Shown: positions 56,460 to 64,000 of the stretch, piece by piece
How positions within the stretch are numbered: the first letter of the stretch is position 1
Layout: every line of letters starts with the position of its first letter
DNA from: Heterohyrax brucei
Taxonomy: Eukaryota > Chordata > Mammalia > Hyracoidea > Procaviidae
Length of the DNA stretch: 64,000 nt
Reading direction: 5' to 3'
Assembly (NCBI GenBank): GCA_028571685.1
Contig: CM053146.1
Coordinates: 63,893,431-63,957,430, forward strand
The notes under the pieces: generated by a model
Told to the model about the DNA's origin: nothing
The model's input: the letters and a program-made list of their open reading frames with translations, nothing else
The model's database searches: none
Made by a program: the position numbers and the translations under genes

Positions 56460-56843
56460 GTGTAACCCTAGACTGATCCAGAATTCTAAGATTAGGTGAG
56501 TTGTCCTTTCTCCCTTGTACTGGCTTCTCCTATTCCTTATCTCTTGACTTTAGTCTGTTTTTCTGACGTAGAGGATAGGAAAGCTACCACTGCTTAAATG
56601 CCTGAGCCTTTCGAATCTAAATGTTGTTGTTTAGATTTGGGTTAGTCAATGTTATTGAAGCCATTAAAAGCCAGATTGTTAATATTTGGGTCTTGAGTTT
56701 ATAAATTCTGGACATGGCTTTGTGGATGAGTTGACTTGGCTACTACTTCTTTGGCAGGACCTCTTAAAACGCTGGTTTTCACTAGTATGTGTTACTTCCA
56801 GCCAGTGCCTTATGTTTATTTATTGTTGGTCCTCTGGTAGCCT
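56460..56843. other. Single-copy intron sequence
   Basis: No recognised feature. Confidence 0.5.
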
Positions 56844-56845
56844 TT

Positions 56846-57026
56846 GCAAAACCTAGTGGTGTAGTGGTTAAGTGCTATGTCTGCTAACCAAAGGGTCAGC
56901 AGTTTAAATCCAATGGGTGCTCCTTGGAAACTATGGAGCAGTTCTACTCTGTCCTATGGGGTTGCTATGAGTCAGAATTGACTTGATGGCCCTAGATTTG
57001 TGTTTGTTTGTTTGTTTGTTTTTTTG
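56846..57026 (+). mobile_element. AfroSINE, sense, T-rich tail
   Basis: CTAGTGGTGTAGTGGTTAAG, TCTGCTAACCAAAGGGTCAG, GGTGCTCCTTGGAAACTATG, TGCTATGAGTCAGAATTGAC and a TTTG-repeat tail to about 57026. Confidence 0.95.
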
Positions 57027-57029
57027 GTA

Positions 57030-57333
57030 GCCTTTATTGAAAGTAATGAAGATTAATCAGTGGGCACACACACCATCAAATTTTGAAAGAACGTAAGAAG
57101 TAATTTGCAGGAAAATAAGCTGATATCAAGGATGGGGGGCAGGAATATAGAAACACTGCCTACCCTCTGGATGTTGATTTAAAATGAAGATGGGTTCTGC
57201 TTAGCTGCGTAAAGATTCCTTAAAAGGCTCTTCTGAGCATTTTAAGATTCTCAGTCAGTAGGAAATAGTGTCAATAGACCAGATCAAGGAAGTACACAGT
57301 TTAAATAGTTCCAGAGGTCTTAATTTATGCCTG
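57030..57333. other. Single-copy intron sequence
   Basis: No recognised feature. Confidence 0.5.
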
Positions 57334-57334
57334 G

Positions 57335-57470
57335 GGATGCCCCTGAGTGTGCAAACTGTTAACACACTTGGCTGATCATGAAAAGGTTGGAGGTTGCAGT
57401 CCATCCAGAGGTGCCTTGGAAGAAAAGCGTAGTGATCAACTTCTGAAAAATCAGCCATTGAAAACTGTCG
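57335..57470 (+). mobile_element. AfroSINE (long subfamily), 3'-truncated
   Basis: GATGCCCCTGAGTGTGCAAA, CATCCAGAGGTGCCTTGGAA and TTCTGAAAAATCAGCCATTG, then lost. The tail is missing. Confidence 0.9.
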
Positions 57471-57474
57471 AGGG

Positions 57475-58498
57475 CCAGCTCCCCAGATAAAGACTGACCT
57501 TGACTATACAGAACATAGAGTGATACTGCAGGCAAGCAAACATTTAAACAGGTACACAGGGTCTGAGTGGCTCTTCACTGGAGCCAAGTTGATTGGGTGA
57601 GTAGGGCCAGACCTTGGTCCAAAGGTCTCGGGAAGTTCCAAAACAAAAGGGGAAATGTGCTGTCCTGGGTTGGGGGTTGGGGGAGCAGCTGGAATAGATG
57701 GCTAATGCCTGACTTATTGGCATCTTGACTTATTGAGACTGCTGCTTGTGGACTTTTGTGCACTACACAGAAGTCAGAAAATTTACAAAAAAAAAAAAAA
57801 AAAAAAAACCACTTGTGATTTCAACATGTTTTCCCTGAAATGAGGAGTTTCCTAGCATATTACTTAAGAGAATCACAGTTTATTTGTATTTTGACACCAT
57901 TGATTATTTTTGTGGATTTTCCTTCCCCCTTCCTTCTTTTTTCTTTCAAGCTGAAAATTACTAGGTTGTGTGCCTTTTAGCTGTTAAAAATAGAGCCCTT
58001 TATATGCACGGGTGTCTCTAGTTCTTTCTCCCCCTAGCTGGTGTGGATAGCTTGGCAGCCAAGTTGGTAAGAATTTTCCAGAATCCCTTTCATCATAAGC
58101 GGGAACTGTGTAGGTGGATGTGACTTTTTGGTGGTGATTTTTATTTTTCTAGATCTTTCCAAATGGCCTTAGAATTTCCTAAACTTTTCTTTTACTTAAA
58201 GATTTCATGGGGCACCGTAAACATTTCTTTTATGCAGATGATAAGCATCATTGTAGTTTGGGCTCTGGGCTAGAAGTGAGAGATATAAAGGTATAAATAT
58301 TTGTCCCTAGGCTTTTGGGATCTCTCAGGTTAAGTGGGAGTGATGACTAAGGTTAAATCATTGAAGTATCACAAATTGTGGTGATATGAACTAGAATTTC
58401 CAGGGAAGCCGGTTCAGGTTCCAGATAACATTGGTGGAGGTTTTTTAAAGGATACATCCATGAACTCAGGGGTCTGAGTGGGCAGGAAGACAGTTTCA
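57475..58498. other. Single-copy intron sequence with poly(A) tract
   Basis: A long A-run lies near 57786-57808. Nothing else recognised. Confidence 0.5.
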
Positions 58499-58501
58499 TA
58501 G

Positions 58502-58791
58502 TGTGCTAGTCATCCAGTGCTGCTGTAACAGAAATATCCCAAGTGAATGGCTTTCACAAACAGAAATTTACTGTCTTACTGTTTAGGAGGCCAGAAGTGT
58601 GACTTCAAGGTGCAAGTTTCAAGGGAAGGGTTTCTGTCGCTGTCATTTCTTGTCATCAGTCTTCTCCTGGATCTAAGAGTGGTAACACAGAGACCTGGGT
58701 CCAACTGATGTGCTCCACTCCTGGTTTTTCTTGATGATAGGAGATTTCTCTCACCTCTGCTTTCTCCTCTTCTGTATCTCAAAAGAGGTTG
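58502..58791 (-). mobile_element. LTR-like element, family A, antisense, cut by RTE
   Basis: TGTGCTAGTCATCCAGTGCT, GCTGTAACAGAAATATCCCA to TGTATCTCAAAAGAGGTTG. The remaining part expected by comparison with 41615-42114 is absent or displaced beyond the RTE. Confidence 0.75.
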
Positions 58792-59625
58792 TTGTTGTTA
58801 GGTGCAGTCAAGTTGGCTCTGACTTGTAATAATTCTGTGTACAACAGAACAAAAGACTGCCTGGTCCTGCACCATCCTCACAATTGTTAATTTGTGCTCA
58901 TTATTGTAGCCATTGTGTCAACCTATCTCGTTGAGGGTCTTCCTCTTTTTTATGGACCCTCTACATTACCAAGCATGATGTCCTTCTCCAGGGAATGATC
59001 CTGATAACATGTCCAAAGTATGTAAGACATAGTCTTATCATCTTTGCTTCAAAGGAACACTCTTGTTATACTTTATCCAAGACAGATCTTTTGTTCTTTT
59101 GACATTCCATGGTATGTTATTCAATATTCCTCTCCAAGACCACGATTCAAAGGCACCAGTTCGTCTCTCTTCCTTATTCATTGTCCAGCTTTCCACATGC
59201 ATATGATGCAGTTGAAAATACCATGACGTGGGTCAGGTGTAAGGTATTTTCAAGGTGACATCTTCGCTTTTCAACACTTCCAAGAGGTCTTTTGCCACAG
59301 ATTTGCCTGATACTATGTGTTGTGTGATTTCTTGATTGCTACTTCTATGGGTGTCGATTGTGGATCCAAGTAAAATGAAATCCTTGACAACCTTAGTCCA
59401 GTGTTGCTTATTGGTACAGTTCTGAGGATTTTTGTTTCCTTGATGTTGAGCTGTATCCATACCAAAGGCTGTGGTCTTTGATATTCATCAGTAAATGTTT
59501 CCAGTCTTCTTCACTTTCAGCAAGTAAGGTTGTGTCATGTGTGTAACCCAAGTTGTTATGTCTTGATGCCTCATTCTTCTTCATTTAGTCCAACTTCACA
59601 AATTATTTGCTCAACATACAGTTTG
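58792..59625 (-). mobile_element. RTE LINE, antisense, 834 bp, with TSD
   Basis: The best-preserved RTE 3' end in the window. GCAGTCAAGTTGGCTCTGAC at the 3' terminus is followed by the reverse complement of the C-terminal coding region. TCCCTGGAG appears as CTCCAGGGA near 58988, and the strand reads through to the RT-proximal part near 59500. TSD AGAGGTTG (58784-58791) against AGAGATTG (59626-59633). Coding frames are broken. Confidence 0.93.
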
Positions 59626-59633
59626 AGAGATTG

Positions 59634-59662
59634 TCGTCATGAATCAGAGTTAACTTGAGACT
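59634..59662 (+). mobile_element. Micro-SINE candidate: AfroSINE tail
   Basis: TCGTCATGAATCAGAGTTAA, then CTTGAGAC, resembles the SINE 3' end, directly after the RTE. TSD not resolved. Confidence 0.5.
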
Positions 59663-59679
59663 TTTTTCTTTTCCCCATA

Positions 59680-59975
59680 TATCATGCATTGAACTGTGTC
59701 CTCCCAGTATTGTGTCACCTTAGCAAGATCATGAGTCCCAGGATTATATGGTTGTCCTCCATTTGGTGACCTACTGTAATTATCTTGTGTTTTAAATCCT
59801 AATCCCTGCAGTGGCAGTGAGGCAGGGTTAGAGACTAGCTCTGTTACTGCAGCAGGACACAATGTACGGGTGATCTCTGAAGACACTCTACGGCAGTTAG
59901 GATAAACTGAGGGGTCCACATCTTGGCACATCTTGCACTCACTCCCGCATACCCACTGGGAAGCTCTGGTAAGGT
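59680..59975 (+). mobile_element. LTR-like element, family A, sense, 3'-truncated
   Basis: ATCATGCATTGAACTGTGTC, GATCATGAGTCCCAGGATTA and TATGGTTGTCCTCCATTTGG match the 5' half of 27758. Confidence 0.7.
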
Positions 59976-59979
59976 CTTC

Positions 59980-60308
59980 ACCTTGGTTTTCTAGATCATT
60001 CTAAATTGAACACCTTTTCTTGTGCTCGTGGTTTTACGTTTTTCCCTTATTTAATTTTATGGTATCTCTAAAATGGAGAGTATCTTTGTATTTCAGGCCC
60101 TAAAGCTCTGAAAGTTGGAATTTCAACCCCCTTGAATTCCAGATAATGTTCTTGCTGTCCTATCACAGTGCTGGTATACTGAACTACAGTGTGAAATGTA
60201 GAATAGATTGATTAGTGGGGTGCCAAGTTTGGCTTTGGATATGTTGGACTTTGGGTATTTGGTTGGAGCATTGCTTTTAAAGAGCACTTTCCACTGCCTC
60301 TAGACTGG
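59980..60308. other. Single-copy intron sequence
   Basis: No recognised feature. Confidence 0.5.
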
Positions 60309-60309
60309 A

Positions 60310-60450
60310 CTCCGCAGGGTTTCCAAAGCTGTGTGTCTCAATGCAAGCAAACTACCATATCTTTGTTCCAGGGAGCCACTGGTGGCTTTGAAAAGCTGGT
60401 GTTTTGGTTCAAGGTCAAATGTTTCAGTCACTGTGCTATCAGGATCCTTG
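60310..60450 (-). mobile_element. AfroSINE, antisense, decayed
   Basis: GGGTTTCCAAAGCTGTGTGT, AGCCACTGGTGGCTTTGAAA and GTGTTTTGGTTCAAGG. Long-form order, heavily diverged. Confidence 0.65.
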
Positions 60451-60666
60451 TTGGAGCGCCTAGAAGCTGGAAATGTACAACTTGAGCTTACATTAATGGA
60501 AGAAGGATTTTAAGATGTGGTATCTGTGGCAGATTGTTTGGACATTAAATAAAATCAGGTGTGAAGAATACCTGTTAGCTTTTGGAAATATAGTAATTAA
60601 CTTTATGACAGGGTCAACAAACTTTGCATAGGGCTGAATAGTAAGCATTTTAGGCTTGTGGGCCGT

Positions 60667-60746
60667 ACAGGGAGTCTTGGTGGTGCAATGGTGAGGCGTT
60701 TGGTTGGTGTTTGGAAATGCTACAGGACAGATCTGCTCTATACTAT
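60667..60746 (+). mobile_element. AfroSINE, sense, internally deleted
   Basis: GGGAGTCTTGGTGGTGCAAT, then GTGTTTGGAAATGCTACAGG and ACAGATCTGCTCTATACTAT. It is cut by the antisense SINE that follows. Confidence 0.75.
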
Positions 60747-60747
60747 A

Positions 60748-60902
60748 AACCCACTGCCATCCAGTTCATTCTCTCTCATGGTAACCCTGTGGACCCAGTA
60801 GAACTGCCCCATAGAGTTTCCAAGGAGCAGCTGGTAGGTTTTAACCACCAGTCTTTTGGTTAGCAGCCATGGTACTTGGTCACTATGCCACCTGAGATTC
60901 TG
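60748..60902 (-). mobile_element. AfroSINE, antisense
   Basis: AAACCCACTGCCATCCAGTT, CCAGTAGAACTGCCCCATAG, TCTTTTGGTTAGCAGCCATG and ACTATGCCACCTGAGATTC. Confidence 0.93.
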
Positions 60903-61136
60903 TGAAGCCACTGTTCTGTAACGTCTTTTTTTTCTTTTGCAGAGAGTGGGGTTGGGGGCATGCGGTCTTTATGTGGCTGTTCAGTTTTATTGCTGTAGCA
61001 AAAAAGCAGCCGTAGACAATGTGTAGGTGAATGGACATGACCCTGTTCCAACAAAACTTTATTTAGGAGAGGTCAGATGTGACCCACAAGCCGTAGGTTG
61101 TCAACCTTTGATTAGAGGACAGGAAAGGTGGAATGG

Positions 61137-61335
61137 AAAGTTAGTATTTATTAAATACCTACCATGTACTAGACACTATACAAATATCCTATAACCCTGA
61201 GGTCTAAGTACCAACCCTACTTCCAGTTGGTGGAACTGGAGATCCTTCAACATTTTAGGTAAACTACTTAAAAGTTACAAAGCTAGTTAATAATGGCTGG
61301 CATTCCAAAGCCCTAGTTGCGTTTCCACCTCACTT
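61137..61335 (-). mobile_element. MIR-type SINE, antisense
   Basis: TATTAAATACCTACCATGTA, TGGTGGAACTGGAGATCC and AAGTTACAAAGCTAGTTAAT follow the antisense MIR order. Confidence 0.6.
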
Positions 61336-61337
61336 TG

Positions 61338-61500
61338 GAAACCCTGGTGGCATAGTGAAGCACTATGCGTGGTAACCCAAAGGTCGGCAGTTTCAGTCCA
61401 CCAGGTGCTGCTTGGAAACTCTATGGGGCAGTTCTACTCAGACCTCTAGGGTTACCAGGAGTTGGACCTGACTTGATGGCAGTGAGTTCGTTTTTTTTTG
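61338..61500 (+). mobile_element. AfroSINE, sense
   Basis: TTGGAAACCCTGGTGGCATA, AAAGGTCGGCAGTTTCAGTC, ATGGGGCAGTTCTACTCAGA and GACCTGACTTGATGGCAGTG, then a T-tail. Confidence 0.95.
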
Positions 61501-61686
61501 GGTTTTACTGCTGCCCCAAATAGCAGCCTTGGATCAGATCATTCTCAAAAGTTACAGATGCATAAAAAGGAGTGAAGTCCTGATCCATAGTACACTATGG
61601 ATGACCTTTGAAGACATTATTCTAAGTTAAATAAGTCAGACACAAAAGGACAAATAAGAGAATTGCATGACATGTGTAAAATAAAC

Positions 61687-61856
61687 AAAAGCCAGTTGCC
61701 ATTGAGTTAATGGTGACGCCATATGTTACTATAGGGTTTTTGACAGCTGACTCTTGGCAGTAGACCTTTCTTCCGAGGCAACTTTGGGTCGCCTGGAACT
61801 ACTAACTTTCTGGTTAGCAGCAAGTACATTAGCCATTTGCATTCCTCGGGTGCTCT
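61687..61856 (-). mobile_element. AfroSINE, antisense, diverged
   Basis: AAGCCAGTTGCCATTGAGTT, TTCTTCCGAGGCAACTTTGG and TTTCTGGTTAGCAGCAAGTA. Confidence 0.85.
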
Positions 61857-61859
61857 AGA

Positions 61860-62248
61860 TGATGTATCTAGAGTGGGCAAATTTGTAGTGACAGAAAGTA
61901 GCATGGGATTTTGGGGAAAAGAATAATGAGAAGCTGCTCTGGGTATAGCATTTCTGTTGGAAATGATGGAAAAGATTGGGACATAAAGAGTAGTGATGTT
62001 TGTACAACTTTGTGGATGTCTGTAGTACCGCTGAATTTTTAACACTCAAAGTGGTTAAAATGATAAGTTATATGTTTTGTGTGTTTTACCATACCAAAAA
62101 AATAAAAACACAGAACTTAGTTACAGGTGGTACAGGAGCCATTAGACTCTGCATCCCTGTCATTGTCCTTCACATGACCTTTGGTGAAGTACCATTTGAA
62201 CTGCTTTGGTCATTTCCTCTGTGACAGATACCAAGGGACTGCCAAGAA
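61860..62248. other. Single-copy intron sequence
   Basis: No recognised feature. Confidence 0.5.
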
Positions 62249-62249
62249 C

Positions 62250-62443
62250 ACAACCGGAATTGCTCATTATTGTGTGACACTCATAATGACCCTATTGGAC
62301 AAAGTAGAACTTCCTCATAGGGTTTCTTAGGCTATAGTGTGTATGGAAGCAGATCTTGTCCTTGAACTGCTGGGTGAATTCAGACCACTAATCTCTCGGT
62401 TAGCAGCCAAGCACATAACCACTGCACCACCAACCAGGGCTTC
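62250..62443 (-). mobile_element. Long-form AfroSINE, antisense
   Basis: TGTGTGACACTCATAATGAC, AAAGTAGAACTTCCTCATAG, TATGGAAGCAGATCTTGTCC and CTCGGTTAGCAGCCAAGCAC. Confidence 0.9.
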
Positions 62444-62703
62444 TGAAATTTCTCTGTATAGAAGGTAAAGAGATTCTCTTGTGTGTGAAGATATCTCTTA
62501 GTTGCCAAGCTTTGGATGACATTAAAAAAAAAAAACTTTTCATTTTAGAATAGTTTTACACTTGTCAAAAAGTTGCTAGTGTAGTACAATTTCTATATAC
62601 CTCTATCCAATTTCCTCAATTATTAATATAGAACATTAATAAGAGGCCTCTGTCACAATTAATGAACCAATGTTGACACATTAACTGAAGTCTAGATGTT
62701 ATT

Positions 62704-62887
62704 CAAGAGCCCTGCTGGTGCAGTGGTTAAGAGCTTGGCTGCTTAGGTGGTTTAAACCTACCAGCTGCTCCAGATGTGGCAATCCTGCTTCTGTATAGGT
62801 GATAGCTTTAGAAATCTTCTGGGGTAGTTCTGCTCTGTCCTGTAGGGTTGCTGTCAGTTGGAATCAACTTGACAGCACACAACAGTG
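62704..62887 (+). mobile_element. Long-form AfroSINE, sense
   Basis: AAGAGCCCTGCTGGTGCAGT, GTTAAGAGCTTGGCTGCTTA, GGGGTAGTTCTGCTCTGTCC and GTTGGAATCAACTTGACAGC. A few bases around the B box are missing. Confidence 0.93.
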
Positions 62888-62889
62888 AC

Positions 62890-64000
62890 ATACTTTATTC
62901 AGATTTCTGTAGTTTTCACCTATTGTTTTTTCTGTTCCAAGATCTGATCTGTGATACCAGACTACATTAAGTAGTCATGTCTCCTTGGGCTGGGCTCCTC
63001 TTAAGTGTGACCGTTTCTTAGACTTTTCTTGTTTTTGGTCGCTGCTAACAGTTTTGGGGAGTATACCTCGGTAGGCTGTCCCTCTCTTGAAATTTGTCTG
63101 ATCCTTTTCTTATGGACTGTTATGGGCATTTGGAAGACCATGGAGGTAAAGCACCATTTTCATTACAGTGTCTTGAATGGTACATAGAACCAACACAACT
63201 TTTCACTATTTCTGTTAATTTCATACCTGGCTTACGGTAGTGTCTGTCAGGTTTCTCTATTGTAAAGCTGCTATTTTTCCTGCTCACTTTTTTATACTAT
63301 ACTTTCTGGAAGGAAGTTACCATGTACAGCCACATACAAGGGGTCAGGAAGTTAGACGCCACATCCTTGATGGGGGAGCATCTACGTAAATTGTTGGGAT
63401 TTTTTTTTTCTGCAGGGGGGATTAGTTTATTTCCCCCTTTTTATTTATTTATGTCAGTATGGTGTCATGGATAGATGCACTTTTTGCATTCTGATATAGC
63501 TCTGATGTTACTGTGGTATTTCTGCACCGTTTGTTGGCCTTATTGATCCTAAGTGAGGTCTCGTCAGTTTTGTAGGTGCCAGTTATGTCTGAAAAAGTTA
63601 AGTCCAGCTTAAAATGAGCTGAGGAGTTTCTGTCTCAGCAGGTTAAGTCCACAATAGAGACTGTTAACCATATGTGTGCTACCTGAAACCTTAAAAAAAA
63701 AAAAAAGGTCTTCGGCACTTCACAGTCCTAAGGGAGTATGTTGTTATGTTGATGGTGAAGAAATGTTTCTAGCAGGGCCAGCTGCTAGCCTGAGCTTGAA
63801 TTAGCATTGAAGCAGCCCCACCTGGTGGTAAATGTGGAGTGAGCAGTGTGTTCTGGGGAAAGTTCTTGCCCAGTTCTGACTACCTGAGCTGGTGTCTCAT
63901 AGCTCAAGTCCTTTAAAAGAACATACATTGAAGTTCTGAGAGAAAAGAGAGGCCACCTTCTGACTGCCTTTATACATTAATCAGGTCAAAAAAGAAACAC
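62890..64000. other. Single-copy intron sequence to window end
   Basis: No exon or named repeat recognised. Short T-run near 63401-63410 and A-run near 63693-63706. Confidence 0.5.

Overview
The window reads as vertebrate, placental-mammal intronic DNA, most likely from an afrotherian and probably a paenungulate (elephant, hyrax or manatee). About 50 copies or fragments of a tRNA-derived SINE are present. Their signature is a B-box-like stretch reading as GTTCAAATCC, then GGCAGTTCTACTCTGTCC, then GTCGCTATGAGTCGGAAT and GACTTGATGGCA. I recognise this as the AfroSINE lineage. RTE-type LINE fragments share the same 3' tail. There is no prokaryotic signal: no operons, no ribosome binding sites and no long open reading frames.

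The only protein-coding sequence of a living gene that I can support is one internal exon at 34364-34561 on the + strand. It has a clean AG acceptor and GT donor, 198 nt, and phase 1 at both ends. Its 66 codons match the N-terminal part of TANC1 as I know it from human, a postsynaptic-density scaffold with ankyrin and TPR repeats. The rest of the window is therefore best read as the two long introns flanking this exon. I did not find the start-codon exon or the next downstream exon.

Layout. 1-13 kb: mostly single-copy intron with a MER5A-type DNA transposon, two antisense L1 3' ends with target-site duplications (TSDs), RTE scraps, an LTR-like element and a locally repeated segment. 13-28 kb: dense SINEs, MIRs, LTR-like elements and two RTE fragments, with nested insertions. 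28-34 kb: repeat-poor apart from one A-tailed element. 34.4 kb: the TANC1 exon. 35-42 kb: SINEs, two sense L1 3' ends, a SINE flanked by a 68-bp direct repeat, and an LTR-like element inside a SINE. 42.3-46.9 kb: a heavily decayed class I (gammaretrovirus-like) endogenous retrovirus on the minus strand, with recognisable envelope TM, integrase and reverse transcriptase remnants and no LTRs of its own. 49.6-53.3 kb: a 5'-truncated antisense L1 with 3' UTR and about half of ORF2. 54-64 kb: SINEs, an antisense RTE nested in an LTR-like element, and single-copy intron.

No gene system is encoded here. The interesting content is retrotransposition history: very short 3'-only SINE insertions (28-48 bp) with TSDs, a 68-bp duplication around a SINE, several SINE-in-SINE and LTR-in-SINE nests, and a duplicated intronic segment that dates an L1 insertion. 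SINE, LTR-like and MIR boundaries were placed by eye and may be off by 5-20 bases unless a TSD is quoted.
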